Assembly (NCBI GenBank): GCA_032622095.1
Contig: CP136061.1
Span: 168,893,107 to 168,957,106 of the forward strand
Direction of reading: 5' to 3'
Source: Siphonodentalium dalli
Taxonomy: Eukaryota; Mollusca; Scaphopoda; Gadilida; Siphonodentaliidae
Length of the DNA stretch: 64,000 nucleotides
The position numbers were made by a program, and so were the translations under genes. Of the stretch, positions 31,993 to 45,812 are shown piece after piece (position 1 is the stretch's first letter; each line of letters starts with the position of its first letter). Below the pieces are notes generated by a model that saw nothing but the letters and a program-made list of their open reading frames with translations, had not been told where the DNA came from and ran no database searches.

Positions 31993-34818
31993 AATCGTAT
32001 TTCGTGTGTCATAAGTGAGCCATTTGTCCCAAAAGACAGACAGATAGATAATTTTGCTTTATATTCAGTACAAGTTGCAAAATAAAAATCTGATGCGCAA
32101 TTAAAATCATTATCTTTTTCCGCGACAAGAGTAACATCCGACTGCTCCAAACAAAGGACTAATATTATCTGTATGATATAAAAAATAATTTATCGGGATT
32201 ATTTTAATGTAATTTATAACATTTGTGGACCTTTTCCCTTTCAAAAATCTTGATATTTAGGTACTCAGGAATCTTCTAGATTTGTGCGCATGATAAACAG
32301 AAAAATAACCATGGTTAAATAATCACATAAGCTTAATAGTGTGCAGCATTCAACCATAGTATGCATTACATGTTTTTTCATATTTAGTTGATGATTTATG
32401 TACTACATTATTATGTTTGACTGTTATAATTTATTGATAACATATTGCTCATTAAATAATGTAATAAACCGAATGTGTTCTTTTTATCGGCCCTTGATTT
32501 CATAGCCACTTGATTGTCAGTCTGAGGTATAAGGGCAATATAGCCTTTGGCATATACATTCTGCGTTTCACATATGCCATCAACGTCATTTTTCGGTCAG
32601 TAGACGAATAACATATACTGCATAATTCCCTGTCATCTTGCCGCCAATCAACCAGAATCATGTTTTCAAAATATGCAAATGACGTGTTATTTCGACATAT
32701 AATATAGTTCTGTCGTATAGGGTATATTACTATGACGCAAGTCACTAATTCGACTGTATACAGGTGGCGATGTCATTGACAGTACACTACCGATACACAG
32801 ACCAGATTAATCAACAGAGTAGTGTACTAGTATAGCTGTAGGGTGGATACACACATGCATGTAATGTCTGTATGTAAAAATCCATGTATTTTACATGGTC
32901 ACACCAATCATTGATTAGCATTAATCGCCTGCGTGCGATCGTTCCATTTCAACATGCGAGACCAGTGAGTAGTTATAAGCCAAAATCAAACTATTGCGAT
33001 CAAGAGATTTCAGGCCAGTCATAAACATGTCTGCTTTCATGGGTGCCGAAATGAATAAATCCTGTCTGATATCTGCTGCTGTTTTTTACGAGTTTTAGTT
33101 CATTTCGAAAAGTGGATTTGAGTTCGACGATTTTATACTTGATTTGTTTCTCCTCATTTCTTGGAAACAGGGTCATCCAAAATAAAAATAAAATGTGCAG
33201 ACTTTTGAAGCTCTTTTATGACGATTGTGATACATGAGGGTTTAATGTCCCACACACTGATTCCCAATTTGATCTCGTCCAGCAAAACCCGAACGGCGCT
33301 CTGGCTCCACATTTTGGAAGTGCTATATTAATACACATGGCAATCAACTAACTCATACATGGTGAATTCCATGTTAAGTGATTTAGCCTAATCGGACAAC
33401 GCCGAGTCGTAAGGATAAGGATATTTGTTTCTCGACTATGCATGGCCTGAGCTCATATTTAACAATCCGATATGGTGCTCTCATGCCTTGAATAACAGGC
33501 ATTGGAAAATTAAGACAGACAATACCAGTTTGTTGAGATTGCTCGGATAATTTGAGGGCGAGCTCATGTGATAACATTCAATTGGGATTTCAATGCATAT
33601 ATCCATTACAGAGCCAAAAACATTAATGCAGGTACAGCGTTGAAAGAAAAGAGTCACCCCCCCCCCCCCCATTTTTAACCCAGAATGCACAGAACAGTAT
33701 ATGTTTCTCAGGCCAAAGGATGAACAAGTTCCTAACTGTCACAATTTTAGCCTGTACAGGCTTGAATTATCACATTTTGGACTATAATCCATGATTGGGG
33801 GAGGGGGCTAGTTCTCGAAAGTTTCGAATAACTAAGGGATTTATTTGAATGTATCGGCCGGGATTATCTGGGCAAGAATGTACAACATAATGTTTTACTT
33901 AAATAGATAAACATTTACAGCGCCAACAATAACAAACTACCGGTGTAAATGTGTATGTTGGGGCGGGAAGGCTGGGTGATGACACAAAAAATGCACAGAG
34001 TTCGTATGCAACAACTTATTTTCTCAAAAATTTCAACATGTCAAAAATATACGGAGCATGACTTTTATTAACAATACTTTTATGAATATGAAATTCGCTT
34101 TCTTGAATCTATTAAATACTATAGGAAAGCGTAGGTAATTAATTATAAGTATAACGACACATCAAAATATTTAAAATTGACACAAGATGATCGATGTAAT
34201 CGACAAAAAGGTACTGTTCCCGGGAAATAATTCCCGGACTAATTAACATACTGTATAATTCCCCGCCATCTTGCCACCAATCGACTAGAATAATGTTTTC
34301 AAAATATGTAAATGACATACATATAGTTCTGTCGTAGGGCATATTACAATGATGCAAGTCACTAATTCGACTGTAAACAGGCGCCGATGTCATTGACAGT
34401 ACACTACCGATATACAGACGGGATTAATCAGCAGTCTATTGTATACTAGTATAGTTATACCAGTACACCAGACTGTCGTTGAGTAATCTGGCGTGTGTAT
34501 CGGTAGTGTACCGTCGACAGTGTACTTGGAATATACATATTTATCGTTCTCTGTATATTAGCGCTGCATAGATCTCAATAATGGCAACCATTTTGTTTTT
34601 ATTTTCGTATTAAAATGACATAAATAGCATTACTGAAAAACACATTTAATTGAGTTCAACGATTGTATCTCACCCACCATTAATTTATATGAACATATAC
34701 CCAACGCATCTCTGGGGAAACATGTTCCATCAGAAATCTTGTCCCCAATCGGTCACTATATATACCCAATGCCGGTCCCCTCTCCGTTAACATACAACAC
34801 ATAAAAGCAGCGGTCCTT

Positions 34819-36804
34819 TTTTATGTTTACCCATACCGTAGTATGGTAAACATAGTGTCGTTGCCCGGATTGACCACTCGTCGTTCGTCCGTCTGTCTGT
34901 CTGTCTGTCTGTCCGTCTGTCTGTCTGTCTGTCCGTAGACACTTTACGAGTAATGCGATAACTCAAACATTTTCTATCCAATCGAAACCAAATTTTGTAT
35001 ATGGGTTTCTCAGCCCAAAATACAGATCGAGTTCGAATTTGGGTTTGATCCGAGATTTTGTTACAGAGTTATGGCCCTTTTTCAACTTAGAATTCACGCA
35101 TTCTGCCATAACTCAAACATTTTTTATCTGATTGGAACCAAATTTGGTATGTGAGTTTCACAGCCAAAAATACAGATCGAGTTCGAATATGGGTTTGATC
35201 CGATTTATTTTAAAGGAGTTATGACCCTTTTTTCGAAAATAAAATAAATTAAAAAAAAATCCGATGCTCTAACCGAAATATTTTTTTGTCCGATTGTGTT
35301 CATATTTGATATGTAGGTTTATGATGACACACCCCTCACCTGTATAGTTTTTGGTATTGATTGGTTGATCAGTTTAGAAAATAATTAACCCTTTACATAC
35401 ATTCTATCCAATGCAATAAGTTGAACATATTTCTTCTGATCTGCCTCATATTTCTTACCTAGGTTTTTCTTAGCACGTTCTTCATCTGTATGGTTTTTGG
35501 TATTGTTTAATTAACCCTTTTCACTCTTATGTTTACTTAGAATTCACCCAAGCTGCTATGACTCAAAACATTTTTCATCTGATCAACACAAAATTTGGTA
35601 TATGAATTTATCACCCCTAAATACAGATCGAGTTCGAATATGGGTTTGATCCGATATATTTTAACAGAGTTATGACCCTTTATAATTCAAGTAATTACTG
35701 CTGGGAATTTGAAGAGAACATATATCCCACAGCAATGTGTGTTATTGAAATGAGTTAATTATCACTATGACATTAGATACTACATGCTATAAAGCATGAT
35801 AGTGGTACCACTGGCTGGCTGGACTTGTTATCATAATTATGTCAAACTGTGATTGATTACTCACTCTCTGGTGGAGTTCTGCTTTCTGTGCAATATGAAG
35901 TTAACCCCTTTGTTGAAACAGGTTTATTACATTAGCTATATGCACACACTATATGACACCTATTCTAAAATAATAAATTGGAATAGTCCATTGTTACTTT
36001 GTAGTGTTGTTTTACAGACATTGTTCTTTACAAACACTGTTGTCTTATCTTAGACAAAAATTTATCCACACATTCCTTAGTTCCATAACATGATGTCATT
36101 GAAAATGATTAACCCTCTTCACACATCATATGGTTTTGATGCTTTTCATTTAATCATTCTCCTATGTTATGTCCAGGTTGATGGTGATCCACTTTTGATT
36201 TGCATGGATTTGGGATTAAAATTAAACCATTCCATAGACACATATTATGCGATAGACAGATATAATATTATCCCTTTCACTTTGAGCCAGGTTCAGTAAG
36301 GGTTTCAATACATCACCAATTGAATATTCATCATTAGAGGAAATGTCTTATTTTGAAATTCCCTCAATTGCATTTGGGCTCCAGGATAATATTAATGGTG
36401 CTGGTATTCTTGAGACTGACTTATTGTATGGGGTTCTAAATCCAATGACATGCTTTTCATAGACTATTTTGTGTTTATCAGTTCATTAGTTTGGGTAAGA
36501 TTAACCCCATTCTATCCGATTTGATAACTCAAATATTTCCATTGATTATGTTTATAGTTCTTGGCATAGTTGACGATAACACACCCCTAACCTGGATAGT
36601 GAGGGTCATTTGGTTTATTTGCTTAAAAATATTAACATCCTCCACCAATCCTGTTGACACAATGTGATAACTAAATATTTTTCACACGATCACTATATAA
36701 AGTGTGATTTGTTGAAACTTTTGCACTCATGAAAAGGTTGGTGTAAGGATTTATAAAATTTATAAAAATAGCTAATCGCTATCGCCAAGGTATGGCCTCT
36801 CGTT
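34819..36804 (+). repeat. Helentron-like family 2, long copy
   Basis: Palindrome 34823-34853, (TCTG/TCCG)n 34886-34936, and cores with TACAGATCGAGTTCGAATAT. A long 3' region shared with 38635-41124 follows (GACACACCCCTCACCTGTAT, TTCTTAGCACGTTCTT). It ends ATCGCTATCGCCAAGGTATG then CCTCTCGTT; the terminal hairpin seen in the other copies is deleted here. Inserted between T residues. Confidence 0.8.
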
Positions 36805-38633
36805 TTAATTCTCAACGTAGCTTCGTATTATTAAGTAGATGGTTGAGAAAAAGCCTAATCGGTATATTACGAACTGGAAAGTAGTACATGTAGTATAGTT
36901 AGGTTTTTCTAGTCCTAGTAAAATATGTATATATTTAAACGGAAATGGCTCGTTCAAGCTTCCGTTTTTTCTAAGTAAATTGGAAGGATTTATAAGATAT
37001 AGGTTCACAAATACGCGAAATATTGATATATACTTGAACAATACTTAATTGACTTGCATGGTCACAGCCATTGTCCAACTGTTTCAATTTTCGCACCTAA
37101 TTTAAATAAATTGAACGCTCTTTATTGAAGCCATATCAGGAATAGATTATTAACACGGAATCCCGTGGATTGCCGTGCACATGGGTGTTGTTTGCTTGGA
37201 ACACAAACAGCGTGTTCATGGTTGTATATTTTATTACTTTAATTCGTCTTTATGTGACATAATGCCCTTAGAAATGTAGTTCAACTATTTATCGACATAT
37301 ATCAATACCGGGAAAAATTCAAAAGCAAATATTATTGGGTGTATATTGGAGTGCAAACCGCCATGTGGCTTTAATGATAAATTCCACTAAATTTATGAGC
37401 AAACATTTACTTGAAACTATAACTCAAGAAATTAATTATTCGTTAATTTATTCCTTTGCCTGCCACTTCAAAATGCGATAAATAAACATGACCCGTTGCG
37501 ATAAGATTCAGCCAATGAAATTAATTGTACGGCAAAAAAAATAAAGCTATCGTGATACTCGTGAAAATCGAGCCGGAATATCGATAAATTTTAAGTTCTG
37601 GCATCAGTAACCTCAAGTTATAATTTCTATACTAACCACGTGGTAATACTCATATCATGTGATATATTTTGGAAATATCAATCTAAATGAAAATGAACCA
37701 TCGCGGTTATACAGTATAGTATAACTAGCATTTCTGTTTGGTGCCAATTATGCCAAATCTATATTTGAATGTATACACCTTAATTTATCTTGTATATATG
37801 TGTACGCACATGCACCGACTCTTTCTCACGTCTGTTATGTATCGTGTATAAATGTTTTGCTTGTTCCAAATACACTGTGGCTTGGCATTCATTTATTCAA
37901 ACATTCGGCGCCCTTGTTCAATTTATTTATTGGAAAAGCGAGCCTGAAAATTGATCATTTTTAAGTACTGACGTTAAAATTTTATACGCACTTCTCATAT
38001 ACACAATCATGCTCGCAACTCGGGTATCTAGAATTCTGGACCTCAGTAATTTCTAGCTATAATGTCAATAGTAACCGTGCCGTGGTAATAATCATATCAT
38101 ACGACACATATGTGTGTTTAGGAAATACCAGTAAACACGAAACTTAAACAATCGGCGCCTTTGTTCAATTCATTTATCCGAAAAGCAGTCCGAAAATTAA
38201 TCATTTCGCGACATAGATTTTAAGTTAATGTATATAGTTTTATATCATACCCCACATCAGCAACAAAATGAAGCCAATAAAACGATAAAAACAATTATGA
38301 TGCAGCAAAACAAAGTTATCAAATGAATTATATTTTTTAGAAAATCAGCAAAATAATTCAATTAGTTTCCAAAACGACAATTTAACACTTTAATTCATTC
38401 AATGCAAACGGAACCCAAAACCATGCATTTTCTATAAACAATGCGCAAACGATCGTGCATGAACATGTTTTTTATCGCTAATTGTATGAATTCAGTTCTT
38501 TCTAATTTCGGGTGTAGATTATATTTTTATTTCTACATGCACATGGGTAATTTACGTATTTATCAACGGATTCGAGCCATTGAAGTCTCAAACCACAACC
38601 GCGGATTCCAATTATACACTTGGTTCATTTCGT
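36805..38633. other. Unique or anciently duplicated sequence, no gene
   Basis: Contains degenerate direct repeats, e.g. TCGGCGCCYTTGTTCAATT at 37907 and 38153 and related CACGTGGTAATACTCATATC / GTGGTAATAATCATATC blocks at ~37640 and ~38080. No coding frame recognised. Confidence 0.45.
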
Positions 38634-38634
38634 T

Positions 38635-41124
38635 TTTATGTTTACCCATACCATAGTATGGTAAACATAGTGTCGTTGCCCGGATTGACCACTCGTCGTC
38701 CGTCCGTCCGTCTGTCTGTCTGTCTGTCTGTCTGTCTGTAGACACTTTACGCATGGTGCGATAACTCGACCATTTTATATCTGATCGGAACCAAATTTTG
38801 TATATGAATTTGTCAGCACCAAATACAGATCGAGTTCGAATATGGGTTTGATCCGATATTTTTCAATGGAGTTATGGCCCTTTTTCGACTTAGAATTCAT
38901 GCATGCTGCCATAACTCAAATTTTTTTTATCTGATCGGAACCAAATTTGGTATGCGAGTTTCTCAACTCAAAATACAGATCGAGTTTGAATATGGGTTAT
39001 ATCCAACATTTTATACCAGAGTTATGGCCCTTTTTCAACTAAGAATTGAACAGATAACCATAGCAGTCTACAATTAATTACCAGTGGTATCAGTTTAGCT
39101 CTGAGAGCAGTAAATCTGTATTATGGGAATTAGAGTTATTTTTTACTCCCATGTTTATGATGACACACTCCTCACCTGTATAGTTTTTGGTATCGATCGG
39201 TTGATCGGTTTAGAAATTATTAACACTTTGCATCCGCACATAGGCATGAGCTATCCGATGCTGTAACCAAATTATTTTTGGTCCGATTGTTTTCATATTT
39301 GATATGTATGTTTATAATGACACACCCCTCACCTGTATAGTTTTTGGTATCAATCGGTTGATCGGTTTAGAAAATAATTAACCCTGCACACAAATGCTAT
39401 CTGATCCATCTAAGTCAAACTGTTTTCTTCTGATATGCCTCATATTTCTTACCAAGGTTTTTCTTAGCACGTTCTTTATCTGTATGGTTTTTGGTATCGT
39501 TTAATTAACCCTTTTCAAACTTATTTTTACTTAGAACTCAAAACATTTTTCATCTGATCTACACCAAATTTGGTACATGTGGTCCTCACCCCGAAATACA
39601 GATCAAGTTCAAATTTGGGTTTGATCCGATATATTTTAACAGAGTTATGGCCCTTTATAATTCAAGTAATTTACTACCTATTGTATATGCCCTGTGAGAA
39701 TTTAAGACAAACAACTTTACACAGTAATCTGCTTTATTGGGATCAGAAAATGACACTGGATACTCTTTGCTAAACCACTGCTGCTCCCAGAGCTGTCAAA
39801 TTTAAGTGATTGATGATACTTTACTCCAGTTTGTGTGCAATAGTAATTTAACCCAACCTGTTGAAACATGTTCATGGCATTAATACAAATAGTCCATTGT
39901 CCATGTGAAGGATGTTCTGGAGCATGGCTGTTTAGAGAATTGTTGTTTACAGAGACACTGTTGTCTTATCTTGAGAAAACAATTTATCCACACATTAGTT
40001 CCATCATATGATGTCATTGAAAATGATTAACACTCTCCACACATCATATGTTCATTCTCCTATTCTATGTCCAGGTTGATCGTGATCCACTTTTCACTTG
40101 CATGTATTTCAGGATTAAAATTAACCTATTCCATAGACACATAATATCTGATACGCAGATTTTAAATTATCTCTTTCGCCTTAGGCCAGGTTCACTAAGA
40201 ATTTCTATTAATTATAAGCCACCAATTGAATATTCATCATTTGAGGATATATCTTATTTTGAAATTCCCTCTATTGCATTTGGGCTGCAGGATAATAATA
40301 ATGGTTCTGGTATTCTTGAAGCTGACTTTTTGGTCAAATATTTTTCACCCAATCACTTTTATAATCTCATTCAGGTTGATTGTGATACATTCTTCATGCG
40401 TATAGATTTTGGTATTGATTGAATGGTTTTGAGAATATTAACCCAATATTTAATAATATTTCTGCTGTTACAGACATTGTATCTTTCCAATGATCAGCTT
40501 AGAATAAAATTAGCCATAGGTACATGTATACTGTACGCGATCCAATGTTATGACTCTAATATTTTCAATTTGACCCTTCTCATATCTCTCCTTTAGTTAT
40601 CTGATAATTCTGTATTAAAATATTTTATATCCAACCATTATCAATCATATTTAATATCAAGGTCTATACACCCCTCACTTATATAGATGTTCAGGTGTTT
40701 GTTGGTCTCTAATCTCAATCATCCCATAACTTTTACTATGCAGCTAACACAACAACATAATCTGTTATGACTCAGGTTCCATTGTAAGAATTAAATAAAT
40801 AGAGTTATTATGATGTTAATATTGTAACAATTATATCTTTAACAGCTATGGTGCATCTGTCTGACTGTGTTTGGGTATAATTATCTTTATCAATCTATCA
40901 CACATACATGTATCTCTGTTGGAGTGACCGAATAGGTTGAAATCGAATGTCATATCCATCTTCCTATTGTGTTTAAATGAGCAAGTTGCTCAATATGTCT
41001 GATTCCACTATGAAACTAATAAATAATAGTACGCTGTGAATTGTTGAAATTCTTGCACTCATAAAAAGATCGCTATCGCCAAGGTATGGGTTAAACATCT
41101 GCCGATCGTGATCGGCCTCTCGTT
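38635..41124 (+). repeat. Helentron-like family 2, longest and most complete copy
   Basis: Palindrome 38638-38668, (TCCG/TCTG)n at 38698-38740, core units, long 3' region, and the terminal block with GCCGATCGTGATCGGC hairpin (~41100-41115) followed by CTCTCGTT. No Rep/helicase ORF, hence non-autonomous. Confidence 0.8.
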
Positions 41125-44100
41125 GTCAAAAGCTGAAGTTTAATGAAATAAAAAAATGCGATAACAGTATCAGCTTATTTTTCGATGTGTCACATGATTA
41201 CGTAACTTACCCACATGCCACACAGCAGACCGCGGCGATATAACCTTTGATCTACCGCCGACAGACTGGGCTGATATCATTATTTAGCTGAAGACTGGTA
41301 AAGCTATTTTTAACATGACGTAAGGTAATTAGCCTGTCACACGGACTTCTTTTTTAATGGAGCGAGTACGAAATGTGAAATTGTTTTATAAATCTGTTCA
41401 CTAGCTGTGTGAAATTTGATAATGATTTGTCTTCTTCAAGCACGACAGACACGATCAAGTGACTTCGCGCATGACTGCATATATTATATATGGGGCCTAT
41501 ATATACTCTGCAATGCCACATGTTTTGTTCCCAGAAACGTAAATATTGATGACCCCAATTCCTGGAATCGGGCTAAATATAGAACATACAACATCTCATG
41601 TTATGACTGCCTAGATCAGTCAGTTTATTTCTAAAGCACTCGATTGTGCACTCATTAATTAACCCTTTAGCGTTCAGAACACCCCAGAGCGCCCCGCCGT
41701 GTAGCGTCCAGAACACCCTAGAGAGCCCGGAGTTTTGCGTTTTTTTCAGTCATAGTTTACAACAAAACTATTGCATTATAACACAACAAATTGCTTTCAT
41801 TGTTAATGTAAATAATAAAATATATGTTACATTATTAATTGTTACGTTTTTGTGGGGTTTTGTGGCAGATTTTGTACAATTTAATCGATAGTTGTCAATA
41901 AAATCGCAATAAAACGAAAAGTGGAATGCGGCGGTGCTATTTTTTGAAGTCGACTAGAGAAATCAGCGTACTCGGGCAACTGTGTACGGTCGTCTAACTG
42001 ACATTTATTTATTTTCGAACTTTATTTTTATTTCCAATAAAATATTTACTTGACTTGTTTATGTTTTTATATCATATGCATCCAAATATAAAACAATCAC
42101 TACCATTAATTTGACTAACGAAGCTACGGTAAGAGCAAGACGACATGCTGATATTGTTAGTTTTTGTTACTAAGGACGCCGTGTTTGTTCTTACTGCTGT
42201 GTAGGCATATTCCCAAATAAAACTGTTTCCAATTATTTTTATATTTTTCCTAATTCTTCACATGATCATATTGACAATATTATATTTTTTATAGAGTGTA
42301 TAAAATGTATTGAATAGCAATGCGAGGAACTAATTAGAAGCTTCCAGCAAACAGCGCGTTTACCAATTTCTGAACACGTGGCTTCCATCCAAGCTGGGCG
42401 CGAATTTCAATCTTATAATTATCAATAATTTTTCAAGAGATATTTATCATTTAATCGAACAAAAGTGCACTATTAGTATGTCCTTTGTTACAAGTTGAAC
42501 ATAGGCCAAACAATATATCGATTACCGGTAGTTTAACTGTGTACACACCTTGTGTTTTGGCACTAACTGTGATATACATTGCATCATCATTACATCAAGG
42601 TCAAGGTAACGCCTGTGTCTCAATGTGATTTATTTTTAGTATATTTCGTCATCCTTATTCAATGCGATGTCTTGCTAACTATTATTTAGTTTGGCATCTC
42701 ATATATTCACGAAGAGAAAAGCACTGTTATCGACCTTAATGGCCATTCAATCTTTTTCAAATGACAATATGTGATGGACATGATCTACGCATGTAAATAT
42801 GCCAAGATATATCGTAATAAACTGGGTCAAGTTCGAAGTTCATACGCATTACGTTCGTGAGGTACACAGAAGGAGTTGTTGTCAGCGCTGAATATATAGT
42901 TCTTGCGATATATATTTCTATTCCGACATATTAAACATTATATTGTTACTGAATAGCATTTCAACTTCTAACCTATGATTTAAAAAATTGAAATTTTAGT
43001 CTATTAATGCTGTTTTTATGTCTTTTTGTATACATGACACACGGAGTAATTGTCGAAGTATTTACGTCGACTTTGCACATCTTATTTCTGTATCCTCACG
43101 ATCATGGCTTGTGTTTTGTTTACATTGGTTACTATTTGTGACCACGTGTCAACAACAGTTAATCAGATTTTTTACAATACTGGAATCAATTTCACAATGC
43201 ATTTCCACATTTTATTGAATTTCGTTGGTACATTATTAAATGCAAATAAATAGAAGTTGGTTAACACTGGAATCAATTTCACAATGCATTTCCACATTTT
43301 ATTGAATTTCGTTGGTACATTATTAAATGCAAATAAATAGAAGTTGGTTAACACTTTGCTAGTGATTCTGGAAAAGTGAAGGTAATTCTGGAAATCGAGG
43401 TTACAACGTCAAACTTCATACAAAATCTTCGCGGTGTTTTTTTGGATAAAATATTGGGGATAATTTTATTAAACGATGTCAAAGTATGGTACGCATTCAT
43501 ATGGACATGAACTAGAGTGATTGGTGCACATGTAGATGTGAAAATTTAAAGGAATGCACGCGTAAAACGATCTCATTATTTTATTAGTAAGTGATTGCTA
43601 ACAGTAAAGAAAGTACGGCAACTATGTTGCCTTGCCGTCTTACGTAATACACAACTCAATCGACGAAGTTTTCTGTTTTGCAAATTTATATATGCAATAT
43701 ATAATGGGGGATAATTTTATTAAACGATGTCAAAGTATGGTACGCATTCATATGGACATGAACTAGAGTGATTGGTGCACATGTAGATGTGAAAATTTAA
43801 AGGAATGCACTGCAAAACGATCTCATTTTTTTATTTGAAAGTGATTGCTAACAGTAAAAAATTATGGCGACTGTATTGTCTCACGCAGTACCGTACACAA
43901 CCAGATCTCCGGCGTTTTTTTTGTTGCAATATTTCTGTTGATAAATTGAACACAATAATACGATAAATTTTCGGAAATTACCAGCTGAAATGACAGCAAT
44001 AAAATTCAGAATCTGATACATTTCAATGTGAAATTGATTTTAATTCTATGCAACGAATCAGGGTCAAGAAAAATCCGGAAAGATACCTACCAACTCCATA

Positions 44101-45018
44101 GTGTCTCCTTGTTCTCCATCACCAGATGGAATATATGATCAAACAAATCATCTTACCTGCTCTTCCCATACTAAGGATGTAGTATGAATTAAATAAAAAA
44201 AAATTGCACATTGCCAATGGGGGGGACTTGACTTTCATAAATATGAAAATCAATTGTTACCAATTAATTAAAATAAAAAAAACCATCCTTGCAGATAAAC
44301 AAGAGCCACCATAAGATTTAATAATACATTTTTTCCTATAACTTTGACGTTACCAGAAAGTTATGTTGGCTGGGGTGACGACGTTCTCTCCTATCAGTAT
44401 TGGTGTGGGTAATGACGTTAGACATATTACTGTTGGGTAAAGGGTTAATTGTGTCGTCGGCGATTCGCGAATAAATACAAATCTTTTGCATTTGCCATAA
44501 ATATATATCTTTATTTCCTCCATATTTAAAAGTTGGAGGTATTTAAACATATTACAAACACAAGCTTTGAAGATAGTATACAACTGCATACATATTTGGG
44601 TATGCTCCCCGCGACCTGATTTTAAAGATTTTTTCCGATGGGTGGGGTGTATTGTCCGGATAAAATACCACATACCTCTTCCCCGATACTGTAAAACTTT
44701 ATACTGACGATTTCTCATATTAGGAAACTATTAAATCAATTATAAAGAGAGGCCTATAAAACATATAATCCCGATAAAAGTCCCGAGTAATCCCGATACA
44801 GAAACTTTCCAAACAACATGCGGTGTTGTTTTCGGAATATGATACTCTGAAATGAAAGTAAACTCCGATAGAATCCCGATAGACTAAGTAAATATTCCGA
44901 TAATTTCCCGAAAAACGTTGCGTCATTTTCCGATAATTTCTCGATAACTGTATATATATGCTATCGGGATCTATCGGGAAATAGACTGATTTCCCGATAG
45001 TAGTTTTGACATGACCCC
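41125..45018 (+). mobile_element. TCCCGATA element, copy B, interrupted by a piggyBac-like element
   Basis: 41370-41658 matches 50976-51146, and 44449-45018 matches 51149-51780. The right terminus GTTTTGACATGACCCC is followed by TTA. The left part is truncated. The interruption is the TTAA element 41663-44444. Confidence 0.8.
41663..44444. mobile_element. piggyBac-like non-autonomous element, copy 2
   Basis: TTAA at 41659-41662 and 44445-44448. Co-linear with 21617-24355 throughout and nearly identical. Differences: one subterminal GCGTCCAGA repeat fewer, and an extra 87-bp tandem duplication at 43181-43353 (GGAATCAATTTCACAATGCA). The unoccupied equivalent is 51138-51155 in copy C of the host repeat. 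Confidence 0.85.
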
Positions 45019-45021
45019 TTA

Positions 45022-45520
45022 TGCCTATTTAGCCTATATAGAGTATGGATGGTCCTCATGTGATTGGGTTACATTTTAAAAATAGTTTAGATTGGTATTT
45101 GGTGTGTAGGGTCCATGGAGAGTTTGTATTCAAATATGTTTGAATGAGGTCAGCCATTAAAAAAGAGAGGAATGTCAGGTTGGAACTTTGCAACAGTTGG
45201 GAAAGCTTGAGATATCAGTTGTAAAATTCCAACATGTGCAAAGGAATTTTTACAAACTTGGGAGTGTGTTTGCTTATTAAAGTTAGGAGGGGACAGACAG
45301 GCTATGGACTATATGGGATGGGAGGTATCAGGGTGTGCAGTTGAAAATTTCAATGTGGACACCCCACTGCTTAACGAGACCCTCTACCTATTTTCTTTTT
45401 TAGAAATACTTGTTTTTATGTGATTTTGACAAGTACTAACTCTTATGGTCTTCAGAGTCTCAGTCTTTACAGTCTGGTGAGCGACCCACAGTCATTGACT
45501 GTCTTGTTTATTATCAGCCA
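45022..45520 (+). repeat. Family 1, 3' half
   Basis: Resumes with CCTATTTAGCCTATATAGAG after copy B and ends in the family's 3' block at 45435-45510 (CAGTCTGGTGAGCGACCC). Confidence 0.65.
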
Positions 45521-45812
45521 TATATTGCAAAGCAGAATTAATTCAGTCATGCTTGCACTGCAGCTTATCTACGATTTACCCCTCTGTTAACATGTTGTTT
45601 GCATTGTTTTATAATATTAGGTATTGATTGATTAATTGGCAGTAATAATTAGTGATCGATGCATGTTCTGTTTCAATTCCGATTCCGTACTTTATATATA
45701 CACATAAATTGTGTCATTTCACTTTCATCACATTGAAGTATACTTTATTCGCATCAAAGTACACTTTATTCATCACTGATTGTCATAGTTTCTAATATTC
45801 TAGCAAGTTCAG
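45521..45812. other. No feature recognised
   Basis: AT-rich sequence between family 1 and family X. Confidence 0.4.

Larger units (their letters stand above)
30881..34815. other. Low-repeat stretch, no gene recognised
   Basis: No convincing coding frame on either strand. It contains two ~65-bp foldbacks (31610-31680, 31922-31992), a direct duplication (32610-32850 and 34235-34460) and a C run at 33656-33670. An inverted TACACTACCGATA pair occurs near 34400 and 34500. Could be intron or intergenic DNA. Confidence 0.5.
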
